Shown here: one piece after another, positions 8,547 to 17,212 of the stretch | How the letters are laid out: each line of letters starts with the position of its first letter | Numbering within the stretch: position 1 is the first letter of the stretch | From: Micromonospora aurantiaca ATCC 27029 | Lineage (GTDB): Bacteria > Actinomycetota > Actinomycetes > Mycobacteriales > Micromonosporaceae | Reading direction: 5' to 3' | Length of the DNA stretch: 64,000 nucleotides | Assembly: GCF_000145235.1 (NCBI RefSeq) | Contig: NC_014391.1 | Coordinates: forward strand, 2,108,001-2,172,000 | Program-made: the position numbers and the translations under genes | Notes under the pieces: model-generated | Told to the model about the DNA's origin: nothing | What the model saw: only the letters and a program-made list of their open reading frames with translations | The model's database searches: none

Positions 8547-11500
8547 TCAGCTCATGTCGAGCGTGTACGCGGCCTCCCGTACGTCGGCGTCCGGATGACG
8601 GCGCAACCCGACGAGCAGGTCCCGCCACGGCGTCTTCCAGCCGAACTCCGACCCGTGCGCGACCAGCGCCACCGCGAACAGGCCACCGGCCAGGTCTCCG
8701 CGCCCGGCGAGGTGGTCCACCGTCTCGGCGAGGGCCGCCGGATCGGGCCGCCGCCGCATGGTGAGCAGGCGATCGCCGACGCGTTGCGCGGTGCGGACCG
8801 CTACCACGGGCCGGCCGGCGCAGAGTGCGGCGACCTCGTCCAGCTCGTCGAGCCGGCCGAGTTCGACGAGCAGCCCGGTGGCCGTACCCAGGAAGCCGTC
8901 CTGGCCGGCGAGCCACCGCGCCGCCTCGACCAGCCCGGCCCGGTCGGCGCCGGCGGGGCGGCTGTCGGACCAGAGGGCCGCGCCCTCCGTGAGCAGTTCG
9001 ACGCGCCGTCGGGCGGGCCGGTCGGCGGCCGGGCCGCCCGGGTCGTCGTCGGCCGCGTCCCGTTCCACCAGCCGGGCCAGCGCGGCCCGGAACGCCGTGT
9101 CGCCACCGGCCCGCAGCAGGTTCGCCACCCCGATGGCCGGCGTCGTCTCGTCCGGGTCGGTGAGCCGGTCCACGACCAGGTCGGTGACGTCGGTCAGCCA
9201 CGGCGACCACTCGCCGAGCGCGTCGAACGCGGCGCGCCGGACCTCCCGGTCGTCGGCCCGGCACGCCTGCACCACCAGCGCGGCGTAGGCGCGGCGGTGG
9301 CGCTCCGAGATCCCCGACGGGTACGCGCCGAGCACCGCCCGCCGTTCCTCCCGGCCGGCGTGCACCGCCGCGCGCAGAACCGTCCAGCCCGCCTCGGTCC
9401 CCAGCCGCTGCCGGGCGGCGGAGACGATCGCCGTGCGTACGTCGCGGTGCGTGCCCCGATCGGCGTACGCCTCCCCGAGCACCACCATCACGTCCACCTG
9501 CGCGTAGCGGGCCAGGAGCCGCGCGGCCTCCTTGCGGCTGGTGACCTTCGCGGCGCCGGTGAGCACCCCGCCCAGCAACTCGGCCAGCCGGGCCGGCGGG
9601 ACGTGGCGGGCGGCTCGTCCGGCGGCGTACAGCGCGACGCGGGCCCGGTCGCCGTCGGCGTACCGGAGCAGCAGCGGGAACGCCTCGTCCGGCCGGTCGG
9701 TCCAGGCCAGCGCGCCCAGCGCCGCCTCGGCGACCGGCACCTCGGACGCGTCGACGTGGCGCAGCACCATCTCGCGTCCGGCCGGGCCGGCCCCGGCGGC
9801 GGCCCGGATCGCCGCCGCCCGCTGCCACACCCGGTGACCGGAGTCGGCGACGACGCGCGCCTGAAGCGCCACGAAGCGTTCCTGGTGGCGCGGAAGCCAC
9901 CGCTGTGCCCGCGGCGCCGGGCCGGGCACCCACCGCTTCCCGTTCTCCACGAACCGGCCGCGCGGCGGCCGGTCCAGCACGCGGTCGAGCAGGTCGGTGC
10001 GGGACGTGCAGACGATCGCCCACACCTCGTGGATCGCCACCGCCGACGCGTCGACGTCGAGCACCTCGGCGACGCGCCGCGAGCGGGTACGCGGATCGGC
10101 GAGCCACAGCCCGACGGCCGTACGGGCCACAGCGGGCAGGGTGTCCGGCCCGATCGTCCGGCGCAGCAGGTCTTGAAGCTCCGGCAGACGCCAGGCGCGC
10201 CGGCCGAGCGCGTGGGTGAGCGCGAACAGCAGTCCGTACCGGCCGCGCGCCATGCCGGCCTCGATCCGGCCGCGCAGCCGGTCGAACACCACCCTCTCCT
10301 GGCCGTGGCGCAGCACCATATCGAGCCGGCGCAGCACCGGCACGTTCGCGTCGCTGCTCACCGCGTCGATCGTGCGCAGTGCCCACTCGGTCAGCTCCGG
10401 CACGTCCACGTGAAGCGTGAGGACGTCGACGGCGAGCCGGCTCAACGCCGTGGTGGTGGTCGCCGAGGTGTCCCGGGCGTCGACCGCGTCGGTGGTGAGC
10501 CCGGTCAGCCCGCCCGCGCTCGTGGCGGTGAGCAGCGGCGCCACAGTGGCCAGCGCGGTGAGCGCGGCGGCGCGTACCGGGTCCTGCTCGTTGCGCAGCC
10601 GGCCCAGCCGGACCACCACCTGGGCCACCGTCCGCGGATCACGGGAGCGGCGCGCGGCCGCCACCAGCAGCCGCCACCCGTCCGCCCGTTCGTCCGCGTC
10701 GCCGGAGCGCAGCGCCGCGCTCGCCGACGCGGACGCCTCCGGCCACGGCAGGTACGCGCTCCAGAACCGCACCTGCTCCTCCCGCTCCCGGACGGACGGG
10801 AGGGTCAGCACGCGGGCCGCCTCGCGTGCCCGTACCGCCGCCGGCAGCACCTCCATCACCGCGGCGCCGGGTAGCAGCGCCGTGGTGTCGGTGTCGGCCA
10901 GCGCTCCGTCGTACAGCTCGGCGCGGCGGCTCGGCGGCACGGCGCGCAGCAACGCGGCGAGCGCCCGGTCGTGCTCCCGCAGCCGGGCGGCCAGCGGGAC
11001 CAGTTCACCAGTGGGCAGCGTGGTGAGGCGGAGCAGCAGCGCCCGGGGCAGCACGGTCCGGGCCAGCCAGGCCGCGCGGCCGGGCGACGTGAGCAGGCGT
11101 ACGACCCGGCGCGCGTCGTGTGCGGCGAGCCGTCCGTACGCGACGATCGGGCCGGGCAGCGACTCCTCGGGCGCGTACGCGTCGAGCAGGTCCAGGGCCC
11201 GCGCGGGCTCACCGCGCAGCACCGCGCCGGCGGCCTCCGCCCAGATCCGCCCGCGCGACTCGGGCGGGGCCGCGGCGAGCCGCTCACCGGTGCGCGCCAG
11301 AACGATGTCGCTGTGCGTCCGCATCAGCCGTTCCGGGTTCAGCGCGTGTTCCAGGTCGGGCAGCCAGGCCCGTACCGTCTCGGGGCCGCAGGCCGGCAGC
11401 AGCGCGGCGGCCTCGTGGTCGCCGAACCGCTCGCGTACTCCGATGATCAGCGCGTCGGCGACGGCCGGCACCGGGTTGCGGCGCAGCGCCCGGTAGACGC

Positions 11501-11819
11501 GCCGCCGCGCGCCGGCCGGCTGGTCGGTCAGGTCGGCGGGCGTCACGCCGGCCCGCACGGCGGCGGTCAGCGCGGTGGCGGCGATCGAGGGTTCCGGGTC
11601 GAACGTCGCGGCCAGGACGGCCGCGGTGTCCCGGCTGGCCAGGGCGGCGAGCAGCGCGAGACGCCGCTCGTAGGGCCCGTGCCGGCGCAGGTCGGCGCAG
11701 ACCTGTGCCCGGTCGGGCGCGGTGCGTGCCCATGCCACGAGACGCCGCGTCCGGTCGCGGTGGGACAGCGGGTCGAGGGCGGTCAGCAGGTCGCGGGTGG
11801 CGGTGAGCACGGCGCTCAT
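8547..11819 (-). CDS. Large HEAT-repeat-like protein
   Basis: A 1,090-residue, soluble, entirely helical-looking protein. It has irregular repeats of about 35-45 residues of the type RRLALLAALASRD, DEAVREAAFDALGEW-like and VAEAALGALAWTDRPDE, typical of HEAT or armadillo-like solenoids. No signal peptide, membrane segment or catalytic motif is seen. Such solenoids act as protein-binding scaffolds. It stands alone, downstream of no obvious promoter and 30 bp before the start of the VOC gene on the same strand. The single frame is uninterrupted over 3.3 kb. Function unknown. Confidence 0.8.
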   Translation of the reverse strand: MSAVLTATRDLLTALDPLSHRDRTRRLVAWARTAPDRAQVCADLRRHGPYERRLALLAALASRDTAAVLAATFDPEPSIAATALTAAVRAGVTPADLTDQPAGARRRVYRALRRNPVPAVADALIIGVRERFGDHEAAALLPACGPETVRAWLPDLEHALNPERLMRTHSDIVLARTGERLAAAPPESRGRIWAEAAGAVLRGEPARALDLLDAYAPEESLPGPIVAYGRLAAHDARRVVRLLTSPGRAAWLARTVLPRALLLRLTTLPTGELVPLAARLREHDRALAALLRAVPPSRRAELYDGALADTDTTALLPGAAVMEVLPAAVRAREAARVLTLPSVREREEQVRFWSAYLPWPEASASASAALRSGDADERADGWRLLVAAARRSRDPRTVAQVVVRLGRLRNEQDPVRAAALTALATVAPLLTATSAGGLTGLTTDAVDARDTSATTTTALSRLAVDVLTLHVDVPELTEWALRTIDAVSSDANVPVLRRLDMVLRHGQERVVFDRLRGRIEAGMARGRYGLLFALTHALGRRAWRLPELQDLLRRTIGPDTLPAVARTAVGLWLADPRTRSRRVAEVLDVDASAVAIHEVWAIVCTSRTDLLDRVLDRPPRGRFVENGKRWVPGPAPRAQRWLPRHQERFVALQARVVADSGHRVWQRAAAIRAAAGAGPAGREMVLRHVDASEVPVAEAALGALAWTDRPDEAFPLLLRYADGDRARVALYAAGRAARHVPPARLAELLGGVLTGAAKVTSRKEAARLLARYAQVDVMVVLGEAYADRGTHRDVRTAIVSAARQRLGTEAGWTVLRAAVHAGREERRAVLGAYPSGISERHRRAYAALVVQACRADDREVRRAAFDALGEWSPWLTDVTDLVVDRLTDPDETTPAIGVANLLRAGGDTAFRAALARLVERDAADDDPGGPAADRPARRRVELLTEGAALWSDSRPAGADRAGLVEAARWLAGQDGFLGTATGLLVELGRLDELDEVAALCAGRPVVAVRTAQRVGDRLLTMRRRPDPAALAETVDHLAGRGDLAGGLFAVALVAHGSEFGWKTPWRDLLVGLRRHPDADVREAAYTLDMS

Positions 11820-11915
11820 TGTGCCGGTGCGCGGTTCCGCGCGGGTGCCCCTCGCGCTTATTCCGCAACTCCTATGGAAATTGTAGATTTTCAGCGTTCT
11901 CCCAGCCGCCCGGGA

Positions 11916-11944
11916 TTGACATCAATCGGACCGTCGGGGATATT
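11916..11944 (+). promoter_or_regulatory. Candidate sigma-70-type promoter of sulfotransferase gene
   Basis: A consensus -35 TTGACA at 11916-11921 is followed after 17 bp by GATATT at 11939-11944. The stretch is AT-richer than its surroundings. It is 119 bp upstream of the sulfotransferase start, leaving a leader of about 110 nt. Confidence 0.45.
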
Positions 11945-12062
11945 CCTAGCGGCGCGTCGGGGCGCGGGGCGGAGCAGGCGAGGTCTGCGGACTTCACCTG
12001 CGTGACGTGCGGAAAGGTGTTCGTGCTGCCCCTGCTCCGCGGGGTCCGGATGAGGTTGGGAA

Positions 12063-12956
12063 ATGATTAATCGGGCCGTCGAATTCGCCAAGCACAATTC
12101 GCCGAATTCTCTGCGGGTCAAGGCCCGGCGGGCGCAGATGGAAGCGCGCAACGCCCGCATGCGACTCACCGTTCCGGTGGTGGCCCGTAGCGAGTTCGAC
12201 AACATCTTCCACTGCACCGTCCGCAAGACCGGCAGCCAGTGGATCAAGGCGCTGTTCAGCGACCCGGCCGTCTACCGCCACTGCGGGATGCTGCCCTACG
12301 ACCCGCGCTTCTACTCCGGCGGGGCGACCGCGCCGGTGCCGGCCGGCCGTATCGGCTTGGCGATCTTCCTCTCCCACAAGCGGTTCGAGGCAGTGCCCAA
12401 GGCCGGCAGCTACCGCGCGTTCTTCGTGATCCGCGACCCGCGCGACGTTGTCGTCTCCAGCTACTTCTCGCTGCGCAACTCGCACGCCCCGATGGGCGAC
12501 ATCCCGCAGGCACGCAAGGCCCTCCAGGAACTGCCGAAGAAGGAGGGCATGCTCTACGTCATCGACCGCCTGCGCGACAAGAAGCAGTTCGGGCAGATGC
12601 GGTCCTGGGCGGTCGCACCGAGCGCCGAGACGTTCCGGCTGTTCCGCTACGAGGACCTCACCGGCGAGCGGCAGGCCGAAGAGGTCGACCAGCTCCTGCG
12701 GCACTGCGGCATCACGCTGCCTCCGGCCGAGCTGGAGGCCCTGCTGGCGCGCTACAGCTTCACCAAGATGAAGAAGTCCAAGGAGACCCCCGGGCGGATC
12801 TCCCACTACCGCAAGGGTGCGTCCGGCGACTGGCGCAACCACTTCGACGACGACATCTACGCCGCGTACACGAAGGCGGCCGGTGACCTCGCGGAGATCC
12901 TCGGCTACCCCGCCCGGGACGACGAGCGGAACGGGCAGGAGTCCGCCGCACGGTAG
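12063..12956 (+). CDS. Sulfotransferase domain-containing protein
   Basis: A 297-residue PAPS-dependent sulfotransferase. The 5'-phosphosulfate loop is KTGSQW at 55-60. The 3'-phosphate-binding site is RDPRDVVVSS with Arg124 and Ser132, and the family C-terminal motif RKGASGDW is at 250-257. It transfers sulfate to a hydroxyl or amino group of an unknown acceptor; cytosolic, no signal peptide. The ATG has a plausible ribosome site (GAGG, 8 nt away). No biosynthetic cluster or PAPS-making genes are adjacent. The first codons are unusually AT-rich for the window, which hints at recent acquisition (weak inference). Confidence 0.92.
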   Translation: MINRAVEFAKHNSPNSLRVKARRAQMEARNARMRLTVPVVARSEFDNIFHCTVRKTGSQWIKALFSDPAVYRHCGMLPYDPRFYSGGATAPVPAGRIGLAIFLSHKRFEAVPKAGSYRAFFVIRDPRDVVVSSYFSLRNSHAPMGDIPQARKALQELPKKEGMLYVIDRLRDKKQFGQMRSWAVAPSAETFRLFRYEDLTGERQAEEVDQLLRHCGITLPPAELEALLARYSFTKMKKSKETPGRISHYRKGASGDWRNHFDDDIYAAYTKAAGDLAEILGYPARDDERNGQESAAR

Positions 12957-12974
12957 TGCGGGACACAGGGCCGG

Positions 12975-13496
12975 GTGAGAAGAATGCCGGACCGGGCGAT
13001 GATCATTGCTTCCCTGGGAACCGCCGGGGTGGAGGTGGTCGACTTCCACTGGGACTCCGCCGGGCTCCCGGCCTCGGCGGCCTGGATGCTCTCCGCGTGC
13101 TCGGAGGAGGACGGCAGGGAGGATGTCGAGTTCATGTTCGACGACTCCTGCCTGATCGAGGGCGCCAACGCGGCGTGGTGGGACTTCGCGTACACGGGCC
13201 GGTTGTTCGACGAAGAGGGGTGCTTTCTCGTCTCGGTCGGGCCGGTCGACGGAGAGCCGTCAGCGAGGCCGCACTGGGCCCGGGTGCGGCTGCGCGACGA
13301 ATGGGATGTCATCGGCAAGGGCGTGGACCAGGGTGTGCTGGGAGGCCCTCCGGGGCGACCTGGCTTCGTCATGATGGCGCTGGACGAGCGTCTGATCGTC
13401 GGCGCTACCACCTGGAACGGATTCATCAGCGTCATGAGGTTGGCAGATCCGACGACGGCCGAGCCGATCCGCCGGGCGATGGGTTTGCACGACTGA
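12975..13496 (+). CDS. Hypothetical protein
   Basis: A 173-residue soluble protein that I do not recognise. It is rich in Trp, Asp and Gly (DFHWDSAGLPASAAWML, AAWWDFAYTGRLFDEEG) with no signal peptide or membrane segment. The start could be GTG 12975 or ATG 12984. It lies 18 bp after the sulfotransferase stop on the same strand and may be co-transcribed. Content and phase of GC suggest real coding sequence. Confidence 0.65.
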   Translation: MRRMPDRAMIIASLGTAGVEVVDFHWDSAGLPASAAWMLSACSEEDGREDVEFMFDDSCLIEGANAAWWDFAYTGRLFDEEGCFLVSVGPVDGEPSARPHWARVRLRDEWDVIGKGVDQGVLGGPPGRPGFVMMALDERLIVGATTWNGFISVMRLADPTTAEPIRRAMGLHD

Positions 13497-13557
13497 GCCG
13501 GAGAGCTGGACCGGCCGTTCCCCGGGCGCCCGACCACTCGTGCCCCGGTGGCCGCCG

Positions 13558-13563
13558 TATGCT
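13558..13563 (+). promoter_or_regulatory. -10 box TATGCT, leaderless start
   Basis: TATGCT ends 6 nt before the GTG at 13570 and supports that start over the in-frame ATG at 13540. Confidence 0.45.
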
Positions 13564-13569
13564 CCTGCC

Positions 13570-14280
13570 GTGGAGCTGCGGTTCACCACCCGGGCGTCCG
13601 ACTCGGCCTGGATCGACACCGTGTGGACCTGCACCAGCGATCGGGTCGACGAGATGACCTCGGTGGCGACCCCGTGCTGGGGGCTCGTGTTCTGGCAGCG
13701 CGACGGGCGCTCCCACGCGGCCGTCTCCGGCCCCGAGACCGCGACCGGCACCGCGCCGGTGCCCGAGGGCGCCACATTCGTCGGCATCGAGTTCGCGGTG
13801 GGCACCTCGCTGCGGCTCGTACCCACGCCCGAGCTGGTGGACAGCGGCGCCGAGCTGCCCGACGTGAGCCGCCGGACGTTCCGGCTCGACGGCGGCCGGT
13901 GGCCCACACCCGGCCCGGACGACGCCGAGGCCCTGGTGGACCGGCTGGTCCGTGCCGGTGCGGTGGTCCGCGACCCGCTCGTCACCGAGACGCTGCGCGG
14001 CGGCCGTCCACCGGCGTCACCGCGTACCCTCGAACGCCGGTTCCGCGCGGCGACCGGGCTGACCCGGGGCGCGGTGCGGCAGATCGACCGCGCGCGCCGC
14101 GCCGCCGTGCTCCTGGCCGCCGGCGGCCCGCCCGCCGACGCGGTCACCACCTTCGGGTACGTGGACGAACCGCACCTGGCCCGCGCGCTGCGCCGGTACG
14201 TCGGACGGACGGCCGGTGAGCTGCGCGCGGGCGCCGGTGGTGCGATAGCGCTGGACCCGGCTCAGCGGGTCACGTCGTAG
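13570..14280 (+). CDS. AraC-family transcriptional regulator
   Basis: A 236-residue regulator with an N-terminal sensing half of unknown ligand and a C-terminal AraC-type double helix-turn-helix of about 95 residues (from TLERRFRAATGLTRGAVRQI through FGYVDEPHLARALRRYVGRT). The GTG start is chosen because a TATGCT box precedes it by 6 nt. Its 3' end overlaps the convergent DHFR-like reductase gene by 19 bp. That pairing is common in actinomycetes and suggests local regulation (inference). Confidence 0.85.
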   Translation: MELRFTTRASDSAWIDTVWTCTSDRVDEMTSVATPCWGLVFWQRDGRSHAAVSGPETATGTAPVPEGATFVGIEFAVGTSLRLVPTPELVDSGAELPDVSRRTFRLDGGRWPTPGPDDAEALVDRLVRAGAVVRDPLVTETLRGGRPPASPRTLERRFRAATGLTRGAVRQIDRARRAAVLLAAGGPPADAVTTFGYVDEPHLARALRRYVGRTAGELRAGAGGAIALDPAQRVTS

Positions 14281-14840
14281 ATCAGCTTGACGACGCCGTT
14301 GGGGTAGGCGGCGGAGTCGCGCAGACGCAGTGTCTGCCGGTCCCGGTCCGCCTGGCTGAACAGGCCCTTGCCGGCGCCGAGCAGCACCGGGAAGACGAGC
14401 AGGTGGTACCTGTCGATCAGGTCCGCCTCGGCGAGACGGCGGGCGAGTTCGGCGCTGCCGTGGATGAAGATGTCGCCGCCGTCGCCCTGCTTGAGCGCGG
14501 CGACGTCGGCGGTGCTCCGCAGGACGGTCAGCGGTCCCCAGCCGTCGATCAGCGCGTCCTCGGGCAGGCTTGACGACACCACGTACTTCGGCAGATCCCG
14601 GTAGGCGGCGTGGTCCTCGGAGTCGCGCCAGGTCGGCGCGAACGCCTCGTAGCTGCGCCGTCCGAACATCAGCGCCGTGGTCTGTTCCAACTCCTCACCC
14701 TTGAGCGAGAACGCCTCCGGCAGGAACTCGACGTCCTTGACGACCCAGCCGCCGCTGCGGTGCTCCTCGCCCGGACCGCCGCCGGGGGAGTCCACCACGC
14801 CGTCGAGCGACATGAATCCGGTGTAGACAAGATCACGCAT
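14262..14840 (-). CDS. Dihydrofolate reductase family protein (RibD-like)
   Basis: A 192-residue protein of the RibD C-terminal / DHFR fold. It has N-terminal MRDLVYTGFMSLDGVV, the ALMFGRRSYEAF segment, and a late DIFIHGSAELARRL plus YHLLVFPVLLGAGKGLF. Members bind NADPH and reduce pteridine or pyrimidine-like substrates; this one's substrate is unknown and it is unlikely to be the housekeeping FolA. Overlaps the AraC-type gene tail to tail by 19 bp. A TAGCAT box lies 6 nt before the ATG, so the transcript is probably leaderless. Confidence 0.88.
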   Translation of the reverse strand: MRDLVYTGFMSLDGVVDSPGGGPGEEHRSGGWVVKDVEFLPEAFSLKGEELEQTTALMFGRRSYEAFAPTWRDSEDHAAYRDLPKYVVSSSLPEDALIDGWGPLTVLRSTADVAALKQGDGGDIFIHGSAELARRLAEADLIDRYHLLVFPVLLGAGKGLFSQADRDRQTLRLRDSAAYPNGVVKLIYDVTR

Positions 14841-14846
14841 GCGGCC

Positions 14847-14852
14847 ATGCTA
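14847..14852 (-). promoter_or_regulatory. -10 box TAGCAT, leaderless start
   Basis: On the minus strand TAGCAT ends 6 nt before the ATG of the DHFR-like gene; no Shine-Dalgarno sequence is present. Confidence 0.45.
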
Positions 14853-14894
14853 GGAACGGCCACCACCTGCCGTCTTGTACGGAACCGACACGCC

Positions 14895-15350
14895 TCAGCA
14901 GCCGCACGTCGCGCCGGCCGGGGCGGTGAGGTCGTCGGCGGGCCGCCGGACCAGCCCGGCCTCGGTGCGTACCGGGAAGCCCTCCCGCACCCAGTACTCG
15001 TACCCGCCGATCATCTCCTTGACCGGCCGGCCGAGCCGGGCGAACTCCCGCGCCGCGCGGGTGGCGCCGTTGCAGCCCGGCCCCCAGCAGTACGTGACCA
15101 CAGTGGCGTCCGCCGGTACCAGCTCGCCCGCCCGGCCGGCGATCTCCGCGGTGGGCAGGTGCACGGCGCCGGGGATGTGCCCCTGCCGCCACGCCGGAAG
15201 GGAGCGCGAGTCGATCACGACCAGGCCGGTCACGCCCGCCTCAAGGTCGGCGTGCACGTCGCTGACGTCGGCCTCGAAGGTGAGCCGGGCCGCGAAGTGG
15301 GCGAGGGCGTCGGCGGGACGGGCAGCGGGGATGCGCAGAACGTTCGACAT
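14895..15350 (-). CDS. Rhodanese-like domain protein
   Basis: A single-domain rhodanese of about 151 residues. VVIDSRSLPAWRQGHIPGAVHLP is split here as VVIDSRS and GHIPGAVHLP; the active loop is TYCWGPGCNGATRAA with Cys88 the probable persulfide-forming cysteine and Cys93 nearby. The C-terminus ends GATCGC, a second cysteine pair that could bind metal or resolve disulfides. It transfers sulfane sulfur between small thiols or proteins. Starts at 15350 and 15359 are both possible. It is divergent from the GlxA-type regulator with about 70 bp between, so that regulator may control it. Confidence 0.85.
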   Translation of the reverse strand: MSNVLRIPAARPADALAHFAARLTFEADVSDVHADLEAGVTGLVVIDSRSLPAWRQGHIPGAVHLPTAEIAGRAGELVPADATVVTYCWGPGCNGATRAAREFARLGRPVKEMIGGYEYWVREGFPVRTEAGLVRRPADDLTAPAGATCGC

Positions 15351-15409
15351 GGCACCCATCGTGGTGGCCGCCGTCCGGTCGCTCCAGTGGCGCGAGCGAC
15401 GCTGTTCGC

Positions 15410-15415
15410 TAAGAT
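15410..15415 (+). promoter_or_regulatory. -10 box TAAGAT, leaderless start
   Basis: TAAGAT lies 6 nt before the ATG of the GlxA-type regulator. The divergent rhodanese gene starts only 70 bp away, so both promoters share this short region. Confidence 0.45.
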
Positions 15416-15421
15416 CCCGCC

Positions 15422-16423
15422 ATGAACCGTGCCACCGTGTCGGTGCTGGCGTACGAGGGCATGTCGGCGTTCGAGACCGGAATCGTCACGGAGGTCTTCG
15501 GCCTGCCCCGCCCGGAGTTCGACGTCGGCTGGTACGAGCTGACCGTCTGCGCGGAGACACCCGGCGCGGTGCGGCTGGTCGGCGGCGCGACGCTGCACAC
15601 CGGCCACGGCCTCGACGCGTTCGCCGCCGCCGGCACGCTGATCGTGCCCGGCGTCGCCGACGTGCACGCCGACCCGTCACCAGCGCTCACCGACGCGCTC
15701 CGCGCGGCCCACCGGCGCGGCGCGCGGATCGTGTCGATCTGCTCGGGCGCGTTCGCCCTGGCCGGCGCGGGTCTGCTCGACGGCCGCCGCGCCACCACCC
15801 ACTGGCGGTACGCCGACCTGCTCGCCCGGCGCCACCCGGCGGTACGCGTCGACCCGGACGTGCTCTACGTCGACGACGGGGACATCCTCACCAGCGCCGG
15901 CAGCGCTGCCGGTCTCGACCTCTGCATCCATTTGGTACGCCGCGACCACGGTCCGACGATCGCCAACGCGGTCGCCCGCCGGCTGGTCGTACCGCCGCAC
16001 CGCGAAGGCGGTCAGGCGCAGTTCATCGAGGCGCCGGTGCCCGGCGACCCCGAGGACGACCGGCTCGCCGCCAGCATGTCCTGGGCGCTGGCGAACCTCA
16101 GCGCCCCGATCACCGTCGACCGGCTGGCACGGCGGGCGCACATGTCGGCCCGTACCCACCTGCGGCACTTCGCGCGGGCCACCGGCACCACCCCGATCCG
16201 GTGGCTGATCGAGCGGCGCGTCCAGGCCAGCCTCCCGCTGCTGGAGACCACCACCGCGCCGATCGAGGAGGTCGCCACGACGGTCGGGTTCGAGACGGCG
16301 GTGACGTTCCGGCACCACTTCACCGCAGCGATGCGGACCTCGCCGTCGGCGTACCGCCGGGCCTTCACCCGGCCCGGCGGCCGCCACGCTCACGACCCGG
16401 CAGACCCCAGCGGTACGACGTAG
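15422..16423 (+). CDS. GlxA-family transcriptional regulator (DJ-1/PfpI + AraC HTH)
   Basis: A 333-residue regulator with a DJ-1/PfpI-like class I amidotransferase fold (residues about 4-180; nucleophile-elbow Cys107 in VSICSGAFALA). A C-terminal AraC-type DNA-binding domain follows (about 220-322, with LARRAHMSARTHLRHF and VGFETAVTFRHHF). The amidotransferase half is usually a ligand sensor in this family, not an enzyme. It is divergent from the rhodanese gene, its likeliest local target. It overlaps the convergent SnoaL-like gene by 34 bp. Confidence 0.9.
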   Translation: MNRATVSVLAYEGMSAFETGIVTEVFGLPRPEFDVGWYELTVCAETPGAVRLVGGATLHTGHGLDAFAAAGTLIVPGVADVHADPSPALTDALRAAHRRGARIVSICSGAFALAGAGLLDGRRATTHWRYADLLARRHPAVRVDPDVLYVDDGDILTSAGSAAGLDLCIHLVRRDHGPTIANAVARRLVVPPHREGGQAQFIEAPVPGDPEDDRLAASMSWALANLSAPITVDRLARRAHMSARTHLRHFARATGTTPIRWLIERRVQASLPLLETTTAPIEEVATTVGFETAVTFRHHFTAAMRTSPSAYRRAFTRPGGRHAHDPADPSGTT

Positions 16424-16770
16424 GAGTCGACGCGGGCGATGAGCCCGTCCCGGAACGTGAACAGGTCGTTGAAGGCGAAGCGGAACGGCCCGTGCTCGAC
16501 GCTGACGCCCCGGCCCTCGCCGGTCACCACGACGACCGGCCCGTCCTCGTGCACGCGCTCGACGTCGAGCTGCGGGCTGCCGGTGAAGGCCGGATTCTCG
16601 ATCTCGCCGTCGAACTCCGTCCGGCCCCGGGTGGTGCGGTGGCCGTGGATGACCCACTCGACGTCGTCGGTGAGCGTGGCGAGGATGCGCTCGTGGTCGC
16701 TCGCCCGGAAGCCGTCGAAGTATTCGGCGACCAGGTCACGCTGGGTTGCTCGGGTCACTGCTGTCTCCAT
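16390..16770 (-). CDS. SnoaL-like (nuclear transport factor 2 fold) protein
   Basis: A 126-residue protein with the cone-shaped SnoaL/NTF2 pattern: LVAEYFDGFRASDHERILATLTDDVEW near the start (two helices then Asp-Val-Glu-Trp), and FRFAFNDLFTFRDGLIARVDSY at the end. Such proteins are cyclases, isomerases or ligand-binding scaffolds. It begins inside the 3' end of the SRPBCC gene (35 bp overlap). It is the third member of the ArsR-SRPBCC-SnoaL operon. Confidence 0.82.
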   Translation of the reverse strand: METAVTRATQRDLVAEYFDGFRASDHERILATLTDDVEWVIHGHRTTRGRTEFDGEIENPAFTGSPQLDVERVHEDGPVVVVTGEGRGVSVEHGPFRFAFNDLFTFRDGLIARVDSYVVPLGSAGS

Positions 16771-17212
16771 CGTCGTGGTGTCGGAGGTGGGCGGCGAGGG
16801 CGTCGAGGATCGAGGCGAGCCCGTCGGCCGCCTGGTCGGTGCGCAGCTCGGGCGGAAGCTTGCGCTGGTGCACGGTGAGGTCGGTGCCGTGTCCGGCGGG
16901 CCGCAGCGTGACTGTGGTGCGCAGGCCGGTGACCGGCTCGTCGAACACCAGCTCGCTCGGCGGTTCGACGCGTACGTAGACGAACCGCAGCCGCCCGGTC
17001 CGGCCGTCCGGGGCACGGGTGTCGAGCGCGAACTCCCCGCCGGGTCGCAGGTCGACAGTCACCGACGCCTGCGGCACGGTGGCGTGTGAGCCGCCCCAGA
17101 ACGCGGCGATCCCGGTCGGTGAGGTGAAGGCCTCCCACACCCGGTCGGGCAGGGCGGGCAGATGGCGGCGGGCGATCAGTTCGTCGCCGTGTCGTTCGGT
17201 AGCCGCCCTCAC
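16736..17212 (-). CDS. SRPBCC domain protein (AHSA1-like)
   Basis: A 158-residue START/Bet v1-fold protein: LPALPDRVWEAFTSPTGIAAFWGG at the N-terminus (given in part), VDLRPGGEFAL in the middle and FDEPVTGLRTTVTLRPAGHGTDLTV in the last strands. It is the usual partner of a small ArsR repressor and probably binds a hydrophobic ligand. The GTG start overlaps the ArsR stop (GTGA), and an alternative longer N-terminus would run inside arsR. Regulated with the ArsR gene from the dyad site upstream. Confidence 0.87.
   Translation of the reverse strand: MRAATERHGDELIARRHLPALPDRVWEAFTSPTGIAAFWGGSHATVPQASVTVDLRPGGEFALDTRAPDGRTGRLRFVYVRVEPPSELVFDEPVTGLRTTVTLRPAGHGTDLTVHQRKLPPELRTDQAADGLASILDALAAHLRHHDDGDSSDPSNPA

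Noticed and set aside
11985..12030. A CVTCGKVF zinc-ribbon-like stretch in a short frame before the sulfotransferase gene
   Set aside because: Only one Cys pair, no complete domain, and it runs through a promoter region with no start site of its own.
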